DNA of 64,000 nucleotides from Bacteroides intestinalis (GCF_902364365.1 NZ_CABJDN010000001.1:186001-250000); one strand, 5' to 3'. Numbered from the stretch's first letter, positions 7,900-17,064 are shown. The notes: generated by a model from the sequence alone, not told the origin. Numbers and translations: made by a program.

Positions 7900-8475
7900 A
7901 TGAGGAAAAAGATTGCTGTTTTAGCATCGGGAAGCGGAACGAATGCCGAAAATATCATTCGTTATTTCCAGGAAAAAAGTTCGGCTTGTGTGGCCCTGGT
8001 TTTAACTAATCGTCAGAGTGCGTTCGTTTTAGAGCGCTCACGCGGGCTTGGAGTGCCTTGCTTTTATTTTTCCAAGGGTGATTGGGAGAGTGGAGAACCG
8101 ATTTTATCGGCGTTGCAGGAGCATAATATTGATTTTGTAGTGCTGGCCGGATTCCTGGCTCGTATACCAGACTCTATTTTGTATGCTTATCCCAATAAAA
8201 TGATAAATATACATCCTTCATTGTTGCCAAAGTTCGGTGGAAAGGGAATGTATGGCGACCGCGTACACGAAGCTGTGATTGCTGCAGGTGAAAAAGAAAG
8301 TGGTATCACTATACACTATACGAATGAGCATTATGATGAAGGTGCCATCATTTGCCAGGTGAAATGTCCGGTGCTGCCGGAAGATACTCCCGATGAACTG
8401 GCACAACGTATTCATGTGCTGGAATACGATACTTATCCCAAGGTTATAGAAAAATTGCTGGAATCCGAGGTCTAA
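7900..8475 (+). CDS. purN: Phosphoribosylglycinamide formyltransferase
   Basis: Transfers formyl from 10-formyltetrahydrofolate to GAR in purine synthesis. I start at 7900 (MRKKIAVLASGSGTNAENI), preceded by AAAAGGAAG, rather than the in-frame ATG at 7849, because the nucleotide-binding strand begins here in the family; this gives 191 residues. The catalytic set is Asn103 and His105 (NIHPSLLP) and Asp146 (YDEGAI). It is divergent from acpP and convergent with pdxB, from which it is separated by an 11-bp repeat array. Confidence 0.95.
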   Translation: MRKKIAVLASGSGTNAENIIRYFQEKSSACVALVLTNRQSAFVLERSRGLGVPCFYFSKGDWESGEPILSALQEHNIDFVVLAGFLARIPDSILYAYPNKMINIHPSLLPKFGGKGMYGDRVHEAVIAAGEKESGITIHYTNEHYDEGAIICQVKCPVLPEDTPDELAQRIHVLEYDTYPKVIEKLLESEV

Positions 8476-8494
8476 GACTCTGTTTAAGGACTTA

Positions 8495-8601
8495 CCGGAG
8501 CTGTATCAAGTCCGTATCATCTCCGTATCTATACGCTTGGAGTTGGTACGGACTTGGTACGGGCTTGATACGGAGTTGGTATGAAGTTGTTATGAAATCA
8601 C
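8495..8601. repeat. 11-bp tandem units in inverted arms between purN and pdxB
   Basis: Right arm: TACGGACTTGG, TACGGGCTTGA, TACGGAGTTGG, TATGAAGTTGT and TATGAAATCAC from 8547 to 8601. Left arm, in reverse orientation: CCGGAGCTGTA, TCAAGTCCGTA and TCATCTCCGTA from 8495 to 8527. All steps within an arm are exactly 11 bases and the arms are complementary, so the region can form a long imperfect hairpin. The last units run into the final codons of pdxB. Confidence 0.85.
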
Positions 8602-9633
8602 TACGCGGAAGGCTGTTTTCTCTCTTCTCAGTGGATAATCTCCTCTTAATTTCTCAAATAGTTCCGGATGTTGTTTTAAGGCTTCACTGTCCCGTCTTGG
8701 ATCATACATCTGCAGGTAGGCTTCTGTTTCGGTAGTTGCAGTGATCATCGGATTCTCCGGTTCGGGTGGAACAATTCGGTAATCAGCCTGTATACCAAAA
8801 TGCTGGCAAAGAGAATCTAACGACATGCGGGTGGCCTTTGCTTTTCCATCTGCTGAATATCCGGCAATATGCGGCGTCCCGATGAATACCTTATTTAATA
8901 AGGTGAGATTAATATCCGGTTCGTTTTCCCATACATCAATGACGGCATCTGAGATTAACCTGTTTTCGAGAGCCTCCAATAAAGCCTTTGTCTCAATAAC
9001 TTCTCCGCGAGAAGTGTTGATGATGATGGGGGAACGCTTCAGTGAGCGGAAGAATGACTGGTCTGCCAGATGGAAAGTCTTATATTTCCCTTCTTTATAT
9101 AAAGGTACGTGGAATGTGAGGACGTCGCACTCTTCGGCAAGGAATTGTAAGGAACTGAAGTCGGCACTTCCTTCTTCATCTTCTCGTGGCAAGTCATTCA
9201 GTAATACTCGCATGCCCAGTTCGCGAGTCACCTCCGCTACTTTACTGCCTACGTTGCCTACTCCGACAATGCCTATGGTCATTTCAGATAACTTCTTTCC
9301 TTTCAGGAGTTTTGCCAGTAGAAGTGTGGATTGAAGGTATTGGGCTACGGATGCAGAGTTACAGCCCGGTGCATTCTTCCATACGATGCCTGCCTGCCGA
9401 CAATATGCTGTATCTATATGATCGAAGCCGATTGTGGCCGTGGCAATAAACCGAACCCGACTCCCTTCTAATAATTCCCGGTTGCAATGGGTGCGTGTGC
9501 GGATGATCAACGCGTCTGCATCTTTCACTAAGGAAGGTGTGAAGTCCTTTCCGGGGACATATATTACTTCATCTGCTATCTTTTCGATAGCTTCCTTTAT
9601 AAAAGGTATTTTATTGTCGATAATGACTTTCAT
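8590..9633 (-). CDS. pdxB: 4-phosphoerythronate dehydrogenase
   Basis: NAD-dependent D-2-hydroxyacid dehydrogenase of the DXP-dependent pyridoxal phosphate pathway; 347 residues. Typical PdxB blocks are TATIGFDHID, KNAPGCNSASVAQY, the Rossmann loop GIVGVGNVGSKVAE, the catalytic-region NTSRGEVI and HIAGYSADGKA. The last distinguishes it from phosphoglycerate dehydrogenase. The C-terminal dimerisation region is present. It is read from its own -7 element at 9665-9672. Confidence 0.93.
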   Translation of the reverse strand: MKVIIDNKIPFIKEAIEKIADEVIYVPGKDFTPSLVKDADALIIRTRTHCNRELLEGSRVRFIATATIGFDHIDTAYCRQAGIVWKNAPGCNSASVAQYLQSTLLLAKLLKGKKLSEMTIGIVGVGNVGSKVAEVTRELGMRVLLNDLPREDEEGSADFSSLQFLAEECDVLTFHVPLYKEGKYKTFHLADQSFFRSLKRSPIIINTSRGEVIETKALLEALENRLISDAVIDVWENEPDINLTLLNKVFIGTPHIAGYSADGKAKATRMSLDSLCQHFGIQADYRIVPPEPENPMITATTETEAYLQMYDPRRDSEALKQHPELFEKLRGDYPLRREKTAFRVVIS

Positions 9634-9664
9634 TTCTGTATTTTTTTTCTATATTTGTTGCAGG

Positions 9665-9672
9665 CAAAGTTA
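9665..9672 (-). promoter_or_regulatory. -7 element for pdxB
   Basis: Minus-strand TAACTTTG fits TAnnTTTG; transcript start near 9658 leaves about 25 bases before the ATG at 9633. Confidence 0.55.
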
Positions 9673-9692
9673 GTCATAAAAGCGGTAAACTG

Positions 9693-9724
9693 TTTGGCTG
9701 TGTGCTAAATAATACATAACTTTG
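9693..9724 (+). promoter_or_regulatory. Full Bacteroidota promoter for the first glycosyltransferase pair
   Basis: TTTG at 9693-9696 and TAACTTTG at 9717-9724, separated by 20 bases, match both elements of the Bacteroides consensus. The predicted start is near 9731, about 48 bases before the ATG at 9779. It probably drives 9779-11984. Confidence 0.7.
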
Positions 9725-9778
9725 TCAACTTGTACAAATATTAGGATTTGTAGAATAAAGATAAAACAGTTATAAGGA

Positions 9779-10495
9779 ATGAAGTGTATCCATATCATTA
9801 CGCCTGTAAAGGATTCCATTGAGTTGACTTTACAGACGGTAGATGCTATTATGGCATCTGACGTTAAAACTCCTTTTACATATACCGTTTACAATGATTT
9901 CAGTACGGAGGAGAATACGGCCAGGTTACGAGAAGCATCCGTGAGACTGGGTTTCGAATTGGTAAACCTTGCGGATGTCACAAGCAACCCTTCGCCTAAT
10001 TATCTGCTGATTCTGCAAATGTCGCAAGAACGTGCCATTGCGGAAGAAGCCGGACTGATCATAGTGGAATCTGATGTGGTGGTGAAGAAAGATACTTTGC
10101 AATCTTTGTTCGACGGCGCTTTGGAAAGAAAAGATTGTGGAATTGCTGCTGCTGTCACCGTTGATGAGAAGGGTGATATAAACTATCCTTATTTATTTGC
10201 AAAAGGGCGAGAGAATCAGGTGTTTCCCGAAAAGAAGCATTGTAGTTTCTGTTGCTCGTTACTGACGTTGAACTTCCTCCGTTCGTTTGATTTTCATCAG
10301 CTGAGTCTTGAAAAGAATTGGCACGATGTGGCAATTTCCCATCAATCATTGAAAGAGGGATTCAAAAACTATCTGTTTACTACACTTCCGGTGTGGCATC
10401 GTCCGCATGGTAGTCGTCCGTGGAAACAATTAAAGTATAAGAATCCGTTGAAGTATTACTGGTTAAAGTATACCAAAGGACTGGATAAAATTTGA
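9779..10495 (+). CDS. Family 2-like glycosyltransferase
   Basis: A 238-residue cytosolic GT-A-fold protein without membrane helices. The N-terminus CIHIITPVKDS is the first strand of GT2 enzymes, followed by YNDFSTEEN (the nucleotide-binding acidic pair) and IIVESDVVVKK, where ESD takes the place of the DxD metal site. The end is rich in His, Trp and basic residues (PVWHRPHGSRPWKQLKYKN), suggesting contact with membrane or lipid substrate. It heads a two-gene unit with the fused protein at 10503, 7 bases downstream. In this setting it should add a core sugar of LOS; donor and acceptor are unknown. Confidence 0.8.
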   Translation: MKCIHIITPVKDSIELTLQTVDAIMASDVKTPFTYTVYNDFSTEENTARLREASVRLGFELVNLADVTSNPSPNYLLILQMSQERAIAEEAGLIIVESDVVVKKDTLQSLFDGALERKDCGIAAAVTVDEKGDINYPYLFAKGRENQVFPEKKHCSFCCSLLTLNFLRSFDFHQLSLEKNWHDVAISHQSLKEGFKNYLFTTLPVWHRPHGSRPWKQLKYKNPLKYYWLKYTKGLDKI

Positions 10496-10502
10496 AAATA
10501 CT

Positions 10503-11984
10503 ATGGAGTATCGATTGGTTTCTATTATTATACCTATTTATAATATGGCAAAGTATCTGCACGAGACTTTGGATTCGGTGCTTGCTTCAGATTATCCTAA
10601 TTTTGAAGTAATACTGATGGATGACGGCTCGACAGATAATTCTTTGGACATTGCCAAAGAGTATGCGGAAAAAGATCCACGGGTAAGTGTACATACCCAG
10701 CCGAATAGTGGGCCGTGTGTTGCTCGTAATAATGCTATATCATTGTCTCATGGCGAATACATATTGCCGGTAGACGCGGATAACCGGATCAGTCCGACAT
10801 TCATAAGCCATGCTGTAGTAGAATTGGAACGAGACCCGGATGTTAAAGTGGTCTGTCCGCGAGCCGAATTTATAGGCGACCGTAGTGGTGAATGGAAGTT
10901 ACCACCCTTCTCTTTGAAGCTGTTGGCACGTAAAAATATGATTGATACCTGTGCACTCTACAGAAAAACAGAATGGGAAAGAGTAGGTGGATACTGCGAA
11001 GAGATCATTGCACGTGAGGATTGGGAATTCTGGATATCTGTACTGAAAGATGGTGGAAAAGTGGTTCGTTTGCCTCAGATAGAATTGTATTATCGTGTAC
11101 GTGCCGGGTCCAAAAGAATTATAGACCGTTCGTTGAAGCCACATGTTACGAAAGTGCTTAACAAGCGTCACGCTGAATTTTTTGAACGGGAGTTAGGTGG
11201 AAAGTTGCGTTCTGTGCGTTCCTGGTCCAGATGGATCAATCGTATTGAGCGCTTTTTTCGTCCACGGTGTATGGCTGTAGCTCCTGGTTATTCAAATATG
11301 AGTGACTTTGTGAAAGTGCTTCCGGTTATTTTTGAAGATCGGGGTACTGTTATTTATAAAGGAAGAAATGAACTGAGGGAGTTTGATATAGCAGGACGGA
11401 AAGTGGTCGTTAAATCTTTCCAGATACCTCACTTGCTGAACCGGATTATTTATAATTTTTTCCGGGAATCTAAGGCACGGCGTTCATTTCGCTATGCGGC
11501 CATGTTGCGCCAGTTTAATATAGGCTCGCCTGCACCCATTGGTTTCTGTTCGGTTTCCAGTTGGTTCTTGTTCGGAAAGAGCTATTTTGTTTCGTTAAGG
11601 TCTGAATGTCCTTATACTTACCGGGATCTTCCACAACGTCCTTTTGAGGAACAGGAAGAAATACTTCGCGCCATAGCCCGTACCACTGCCGCTTTGCATG
11701 AACATGGAATTTTGCATAAGGATTATTCGGCAGGGAATATCTTATTTGCAGAAAAGCCGGAGGGCGTCTCTGTAGAGATTATTGATTTGAACCGGATGCG
11801 CTTTGGTAAGGTATCTTTGGAAGAAGGGTGCAAGAATTTTGAAAGACTACCCGGCACTGATGAGATGTTTGCTGTGTTGGCGGATGAGTATGCCAAATCC
11901 CGTGGCTTTGACAAGGAAAAATGTTTGCAGCTAATAGAAAAAGCTCATAAATCTTCTTCGTCTTTTTCGTCTAAGATTTCTTGA
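10503..11984 (+). CDS. Glycosyltransferase 2 fused to LPS-kinase-like domain
   Basis: A 493-residue two-domain protein. Residues 1 to about 230 are a GT2 domain: VSIIIPIYNMAKYLHETLDS, MDDGSTDNS, and LPVDADNRIS holding the DxD metal site. Residues about 290-475 resemble the WaaP/KdkA/InaA family of LPS-core kinases: HGILHKDYSAGNILF (about 397-411) is the catalytic loop and EIIDLNRMRFG (from about 425) the metal-binding loop, with Asp-Leu-Asn in place of DFG. The natural reading is that one polypeptide both adds a sugar and phosphorylates it, or a neighbour, on LOS lipid A-core. The fusion is visible directly in one uninterrupted frame; substrates are inferred. Confidence 0.85.
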   Translation: MEYRLVSIIIPIYNMAKYLHETLDSVLASDYPNFEVILMDDGSTDNSLDIAKEYAEKDPRVSVHTQPNSGPCVARNNAISLSHGEYILPVDADNRISPTFISHAVVELERDPDVKVVCPRAEFIGDRSGEWKLPPFSLKLLARKNMIDTCALYRKTEWERVGGYCEEIIAREDWEFWISVLKDGGKVVRLPQIELYYRVRAGSKRIIDRSLKPHVTKVLNKRHAEFFERELGGKLRSVRSWSRWINRIERFFRPRCMAVAPGYSNMSDFVKVLPVIFEDRGTVIYKGRNELREFDIAGRKVVVKSFQIPHLLNRIIYNFFRESKARRSFRYAAMLRQFNIGSPAPIGFCSVSSWFLFGKSYFVSLRSECPYTYRDLPQRPFEEQEEILRAIARTTAALHEHGILHKDYSAGNILFAEKPEGVSVEIIDLNRMRFGKVSLEEGCKNFERLPGTDEMFAVLADEYAKSRGFDKEKCLQLIEKAHKSSSSFSSKIS

Positions 11985-12007
11985 TGTCTGACTTTTGAAG
12001 GTAGTTT

Positions 12008-12955
12008 CTATGTTTGGCCTGCATCTGCCCCATGGGTAAAATTATGCAGTAGGTGGGCATAAATCGTTTCTTTCCCTTCGGAGGTGAGCATATTGAATTG
12101 TTTCTTATAGGTTAATTTGTGGAAACCATAGTTTTTACTAAATTCCTCCATAGACTTTTCATTAAATGGCATGTTGAGACACTTGGACAGGTTGCTGATT
12201 CTTTGCAGAGGGACATTGTCGATCATTTCCGTAATAGCCGGGATATTTTCATAGGCTATGCTAACGAGATAATCGAAGAATAAGTAAGTGACGATTCGTT
12301 GATGATTCTTCCAATAACTATAGAACATGTCCAGTAGGGAAGCGGGTAGAATATTGTCCTTGCCACATGCTATAAAAAAAACTGTCCACTTGCCGTTTGC
12401 CACATTGGTGTTTTTTGCCGTATGATGGCAAGTGTAGAAATCGGCATCGGGATTCATTATTGAGTCTACATCTCTGGTAAAAAGTAGGGTGCTGTCAGCC
12501 CATATTCCTCCATGTTCTTTAAGCAGATTTATCCTTAGCATGTCACTGAAATGGGTGAGACTTATTTCGTGGTTTTTCACTTTTTGAAAGATGTAATCCG
12601 GCATTGTAGCATATTCCTGATAGTTTTGCTCTGTGATTAATATGACAGGATGTTGGCCTGCATAACGTTTTGCAGAGGCGTAGCAGACTTTAACGATATC
12701 AGGCATGTTCGCTTCTCCTTGCCACCAGCATATCCAGATGGGGCATGTCTTGCCAATCGGACTTTTCTTGGTACTTGCTCCTTTGTATTTCTTTATAATA
12801 TCTTTTGCACCGGACTTCTGTGAGATTACTGTTTTGAAGTATAAATGTTTGCTGTGATGCAAAAGCGTCTTCTCGATTGATTTGAAAAAGGATTTGACGG
12901 GGTTGATATCTGGATTCATGGTATTCATATTTTTCTGCTTTATGTTACTTGTCAA
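12008..12955 (-). CDS. Capsular polysaccharide synthesis-type glycosyltransferase
   Basis: A 315-residue protein of the Caps_synth/GT32-like group. PIWICWWQGEANMPDIVKVCY near residue 70 is the characteristic opening, and LTHFSDMLRINLLKEHGG followed by IWADSTLLF contains the acidic sugar-nucleotide site. Its ATG overlaps the TGA of the upstream GT14 gene (ATGA), so translation is probably coupled; a second ATG eight codons later is also possible. Third gene of the minus-strand set 14750-12008. The sugar transferred is unknown. Confidence 0.82.
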   Translation of the reverse strand: MTSNIKQKNMNTMNPDINPVKSFFKSIEKTLLHHSKHLYFKTVISQKSGAKDIIKKYKGASTKKSPIGKTCPIWICWWQGEANMPDIVKVCYASAKRYAGQHPVILITEQNYQEYATMPDYIFQKVKNHEISLTHFSDMLRINLLKEHGGIWADSTLLFTRDVDSIMNPDADFYTCHHTAKNTNVANGKWTVFFIACGKDNILPASLLDMFYSYWKNHQRIVTYLFFDYLVSIAYENIPAITEMIDNVPLQRISNLSKCLNMPFNEKSMEEFSKNYGFHKLTYKKQFNMLTSEGKETIYAHLLHNFTHGADAGQT

Positions 12956-13827
12956 TAGGTAGATTCAATCAGCTTGATTAACTCTTCTTCCTGCGAACTG
13001 AATTTGCGGGCAAACAGTTTGTCGGAGTTGACTAGTTCGGTGTAATCTTGTATCTTCCATGTATAAGGATCTCCTCTATTCCAGTCAATCAGCCGCATGC
13101 TACCGATGTTGTTGTCTTCTATATTATAGATATTCTTTTTGAATGGAGAGTTCCATAACAGAGTTTGAACAAAAATCTCATCAGGACAGAGTGTGTATCG
13201 GAAGCGTCGGAGAACAAAAGGCTTTTTCTTTAATAGATATAGGCAAAAATTGTGAGTGATACTGAACCACTGGGAGCCTTTCCGAAATTCAACTTCTTGC
13301 TTTCTATGGAAGTGAACCACTTTTTGTGCTATTAGCGCAAGGTTGTGGCAGGGTGCTGTAATGACATGCCACTTGCTGTTGTTACGTTTCAAGTGCTTCG
13401 TGAAGAAATAATAGCGGGATATTTTCCGTTTCAGGTCTTTCTGATGTTTATTGTCAGACCAATATCCTACGAATTCCTTACCTGTATTTATTTGAAAGAA
13501 AGAATGGATGTAGTCTTGTGTCTGTATGGGCAGATCTGTTCCTGATAAAAGATGATAGTAAGAATAGACTTCTTGTGTCAAGGCTGTTTCCAGTAACAGG
13601 TATTCGGTTTCTACCTGACTGAGATCTCCCCAGTAAACTTTATTTCGCGTAGATAAAATGTGCAATTTAGCTCGCTGCATTTGTAAAGAACGTATCTTCT
13701 CATACAGTTCCGTTGATCGGTGGTCTATATGTAGATAGATATCATTCCGCTCATCATCGAGCATTGATAATAGAGCTCTTAATACTGGATATTCATTGTG
13801 AGCAATAATCAGGTATGCATGCTTCAT
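12952..13827 (-). CDS. Core-2/I-branching type glycosyltransferase (GT14)
   Basis: A 291-residue protein matching the GT14 beta-1,6-N-acetylglucosaminyltransferase family: HAYLIIAHNE at the N-terminus, IYLHIDHRS, WGDLSQVETEYLLL, YYHLLSGTDLPI and the late segment FRYTLCPDEIFVQTLL are all family hallmarks. Bacterial members decorate surface glycans. It overlaps the next gene by 4 bases and follows 13833 by 5 bases, in one operon. The linkage formed is a family inference only. Confidence 0.87.
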   Translation of the reverse strand: MKHAYLIIAHNEYPVLRALLSMLDDERNDIYLHIDHRSTELYEKIRSLQMQRAKLHILSTRNKVYWGDLSQVETEYLLLETALTQEVYSYYHLLSGTDLPIQTQDYIHSFFQINTGKEFVGYWSDNKHQKDLKRKISRYYFFTKHLKRNNSKWHVITAPCHNLALIAQKVVHFHRKQEVEFRKGSQWFSITHNFCLYLLKKKPFVLRRFRYTLCPDEIFVQTLLWNSPFKKNIYNIEDNNIGSMRLIDWNRGDPYTWKIQDYTELVNSDKLFARKFSSQEEELIKLIESTY

Positions 13828-13832
13828 TACAA

Positions 13833-14750
13833 TTACTTGTTGAAATGTAGTTTAAAGAAATCGGAAATGGTGTTGTCGGTTTGGATCAATCCATCACGTT
13901 TCAATAGTTCATAGGAATTAGCTCCTATGATTCTATTATATTCCATTTCCAGTTCTCCTTTTTTGTAGAGTTCGTAAAAGTGGCGCCAATGCATTCCTAT
14001 ATGTTTATGAGGATTCTGCTCCAATTGCTTTCCACCATTAATCATTTTTTCCAGAAAGCGTTTTTTATCCCGGACAGAATAATGGTATATACATATGTTG
14101 CTTTTCTTTTCATTTTGTGGAAACATTAATACTTTGTGGTTCCCAGTGGAGATTTGTATATATGAGGTGGTACGATGAAGCACCTTTCCTCTTTGTGGAA
14201 GATAAAGAGAATAGCGAGATAAATTGTATGCTTTGTATTTTAATGGGTTTATTATTGGGCGGATAGTTTGATTCCATTTCCAGAATGGTTTACCTGCTTC
14301 CGGATATATGCACTTCATAGAACATTTCAAAACATTGGCTTTGGTCGTTTTAAGTTCTGTTTTAAGGTCTCCGGTAGGGGAATACCATAGTTCATCAGCG
14401 TCGGCATTGATGACCCAGTCTGCATGATACTTTTTTTTAGCAAGTTTAATCATACGGTCTACCCATACTTTCTGGTTGTAGTTGGTAGCTTTTTCAAAGA
14501 TAACTTCTTTTATCCAGCCTTTTTCTTGGTATTTACGGATAATCTCAATCGTGCCGTCTGTGGAGTTGTTGTCTGTTATGAGAAAGCTGTCTATTCCCAT
14601 TGCTTTATGGAAACGGAGACTCTCTTCCAATATGTCTTCTTCATTTTTGACTAATAATGTCATAATGAGTATCGGATTGGATGTCTTCTTAAAAGCCTGC
14701 GGGGCTTCTTTGAGTACATGGGCTATTTTGTTAAGAAGAGGCATTAGCAT
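13833..14750 (-). CDS. Glycosyltransferase of the Glyco_tranf_2_4/GT92-like group
   Basis: A 305-residue protein. ILIMTLLVKNEEDILEESLRFH (about 27-48) is the entry strand of this group, followed by ITDNNSTDGT and the metal motif ADADELWY near residue 115. A central region of basic and aromatic residues follows. First gene of the minus-strand three-gene unit, read from the -7 element at 14785-14792. ATG codons at 14750 and 14744 are both possible starts. Likely role: one sugar transfer in LOS or another surface glycan. Confidence 0.82.
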   Translation of the reverse strand: MLMPLLNKIAHVLKEAPQAFKKTSNPILIMTLLVKNEEDILEESLRFHKAMGIDSFLITDNNSTDGTIEIIRKYQEKGWIKEVIFEKATNYNQKVWVDRMIKLAKKKYHADWVINADADELWYSPTGDLKTELKTTKANVLKCSMKCIYPEAGKPFWKWNQTIRPIINPLKYKAYNLSRYSLYLPQRGKVLHRTTSYIQISTGNHKVLMFPQNEKKSNICIYHYSVRDKKRFLEKMINGGKQLEQNPHKHIGMHWRHFYELYKKGELEMEYNRIIGANSYELLKRDGLIQTDNTISDFFKLHFNK

Positions 14751-14784
14751 TTACTATTAAATCATTGTTTAGGTTACGAATTTA

Positions 14785-14792
14785 CAAAGATA
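14785..14792 (-). promoter_or_regulatory. -7 element for the minus-strand glycosyltransferase unit
   Basis: Minus-strand TATCTTTG, about 35 bases upstream of the ATG at 14750, fits TAnnTTTG. Confidence 0.55.
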
Positions 14793-14874
14793 TATTATTT
14801 TTTTATATGCGACCTAATTTAAGCCGATAAATGAATGCTGGATAAGCAGGTTTGCTTTATATTTCAAAGACTAC

Positions 14875-14905
14875 TTTGTGTTTGTACCTTTTTAGTCTAT
14901 CTTTG
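14875..14905 (+). promoter_or_regulatory. Promoter of the seven-gene glycosyltransferase operon
   Basis: TTTG at 14875-14878 and TATCTTTG at 14898-14905 are separated by 19 bases, matching both Bacteroides elements. The predicted start near 14912 precedes the ATG at 14946 by about 34 bases. Confidence 0.7.
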
Positions 14906-14945
14906 CAGAGAAATGAAAGAATCCTTTTTTTGAAAATAATAATGT

Positions 14946-15956
14946 ATGGAAAGTTCTCCTTTGATAAGCATTATTACTCCGGTATATAATGTTGAACAAT
15001 ATTTGCGGCAGTGTATTGAGTCAATTATTATGCAGGACTTTCAGGACTGGGAGTTGATATTGGTTGATGATGGGTCTACTGATAAATCCGGAGCAATTTG
15101 TGATGAATATGCGTTGAAAGAAGGTCGTATTCGTGTATTGCACAAGGAGAATTCCGGGCAGGCTGATAGCAGGAACGTGGCATTGCAGCTGGCAAAAGCG
15201 GATTTGATAGGGTTTGTGGACAGTGATGACTGGATAGAGTCCGATATGTATAGTGTATTGTATCATACGCTGATTGAAAATCAAGCCGATATTGCAATTT
15301 GCGGATATTTTCAGGATTATAAAGATGTTTCGGAAGTTTCATGTGCTATTGGAGAGATTGTAGTATATAATCGGGATGAAGCGTTGAAACTTATATTGGA
15401 GGATAAAGTCATTAAGAGCTTTCTTTGGGATAAGTTATTTCATCGGAAAGTGATAACAGACTTGCTACCTAAATCTTATTATTACGAAGATTATGCTACT
15501 CTGTTTAAATGGTTTATTAATGCCAATAAAATAGCTTTTTGTCAAAGGCCGGAATATCATTACCGTCAACGTAAAGGCAGTACGGATCATGATGCAGATC
15601 CTCGGAAAAAATATCATTTCTTTGTTGCGGAACAAGAAAGATATAATTATCTGCAAAGGCATCATCTTCTATTGGAAAGGTCGAAAGAATTTGCTGCTAA
15701 AGTGGTGATGACCGGAATTCAAGAGACTAAAGGTATTGCCAGACGTGCAAAAGACCGGGAAAAGGACTTGTATTATATAAAAAAAATCAGACAGGAATTG
15801 CAACAATACTTGCCTGTAGATTATAGAGAATTAGGCTTAAAAAGATATATCAGATTGTGGAAATTGCAACATTTTCTTCCATGGTACATATTTTCGTTGC
15901 GTTTGAGCCAATTATTTGTGTTTAAGAAAAGAAATAAGAAAATGTGTTATGAATAA
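14946..15956 (+). CDS. Glycosyltransferase family 2
   Basis: A 336-residue GT2 enzyme: LISIITPVYNVEQYLRQCIE at the N-terminus, VDDGSTDKS, the ENSGQADSRNVAL nucleotide-binding segment, and VDSDDWIE with the DxD metal site near residue 95. The C-terminal 120 residues are helical, basic and rich in Tyr/Arg. First gene of the operon 14946-22166; its last 8 bases overlap the WbsX-like gene, so translation is probably coupled. Exact sugar unknown. Confidence 0.88.
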   Translation: MESSPLISIITPVYNVEQYLRQCIESIIMQDFQDWELILVDDGSTDKSGAICDEYALKEGRIRVLHKENSGQADSRNVALQLAKADLIGFVDSDDWIESDMYSVLYHTLIENQADIAICGYFQDYKDVSEVSCAIGEIVVYNRDEALKLILEDKVIKSFLWDKLFHRKVITDLLPKSYYYEDYATLFKWFINANKIAFCQRPEYHYRQRKGSTDHDADPRKKYHFFVAEQERYNYLQRHHLLLERSKEFAAKVVMTGIQETKGIARRAKDREKDLYYIKKIRQELQQYLPVDYRELGLKRYIRLWKLQHFLPWYIFSLRLSQLFVFKKRNKKMCYE

Positions 15957-17040
15957 AAATAAGAGTTCAGCCAGAGTAATTGCTTTTTATCTGCCTCAAT
16001 TTCATCCTGTACCAGAGAATGATAAGTGGTGGGGAAAAGGATTTACGGAATGGACCAATGTAGGAAAAGCACGTTCTTTGTTTCCCGGACATTATCAGCC
16101 TAAAGTTCCGGCAGATTTAGGGTATTATGATTTACGGGTCCCTGAAACTCGTAAGGCACAAGCCGATATGGCACGGGAGTATGGAGTAGAAGGTTTTTGC
16201 TATTGGCATTATTGGTTTGGCAATGGGAAGCGTTTATTAGAACGTCCATTCAATGAAGTATTGGCTTCAGGTGAACCGGATTTCCCTTTTTGCTTAGCAT
16301 GGGCTAATGAATCATGGAGAGGCTTTTTTCATGGCATAAAGGCTAAAGAAACGTTGATAGACCAACTCTATCCGGGCAAGGAAGATTATATTGCCCATTT
16401 TAATGCGGTGCTTCCTGCATTTAAAGATCGTCGTTATATAACAGTAGATGGTAAACCTCTATTTATGATTTATCATCCTTTTGATAATCAGGGAGAAGTG
16501 AATATCTTTATGAAACTGTGGCGCGAATTGGCAATACAGAATGGATTGAAAGGAATCTTTTTTGTAGGCCAGACCTATCATTTGGATGATGAAAGAGCGG
16601 GGCTGGAGGCTATGGGCTTTGATGCTATAAATGTAGTGCGTATGTTTGAGTATGAACGAAAACAGAGAAGTCTTTACAGGAAAGCCCGACGTTGGCATAA
16701 TTGGTTTGGGCTTCCATGGATTGTAAATTATGAAAAGGCCAGCCGTTTTTTTGTAGCAGACGAAGATAGTGATAAAAATATTATTCCTACCATTATTCCT
16801 AACTGGGATCATTCACCGCGTTCGGGAAAACAGGGCTTGGTTCTGCATCATTCGGAGCCGGAATATTTTGAACGGCATATGAAAGACGTAATGATGCATC
16901 TTGAAGGGAAACCTTTGGAACACCGTCTTGTTTTTGTAAAGTCATGGAATGAATGGGCAGAGGGAAATTATCTGGAGCCGGATCTGCGATATGGAAAGAA
17001 ATTTTTGGAAGTGATTCGAAAGTATGTTGAGGAGGGGTAA
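15949..17040 (+). CDS. WbsX-like glycan biosynthesis protein (GH99-like fold)
   Basis: A 363-residue protein of the WbsX family found in O-antigen and capsule loci. Hallmarks are VIAFYLPQFHPVPENDKWWG, KGFTEWTNV, GFCYWHYWF, LAWANESW and the C-terminal SWNEWAEGNYLEPD. I start at the ATG at 15949, which overlaps the previous stop, instead of an in-frame upstream codon at 15916 that lies inside the previous gene. The fold resembles GH99 endo-mannosidases, but members in such loci are thought to act in synthesis; whether it transfers or trims is not known. Confidence 0.85.
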   Translation: MNKNKSSARVIAFYLPQFHPVPENDKWWGKGFTEWTNVGKARSLFPGHYQPKVPADLGYYDLRVPETRKAQADMAREYGVEGFCYWHYWFGNGKRLLERPFNEVLASGEPDFPFCLAWANESWRGFFHGIKAKETLIDQLYPGKEDYIAHFNAVLPAFKDRRYITVDGKPLFMIYHPFDNQGEVNIFMKLWRELAIQNGLKGIFFVGQTYHLDDERAGLEAMGFDAINVVRMFEYERKQRSLYRKARRWHNWFGLPWIVNYEKASRFFVADEDSDKNIIPTIIPNWDHSPRSGKQGLVLHHSEPEYFERHMKDVMMHLEGKPLEHRLVFVKSWNEWAEGNYLEPDLRYGKKFLEVIRKYVEEG

Positions 17041-17064
17041 ACAGAACCGATAATATTTTTTCAT

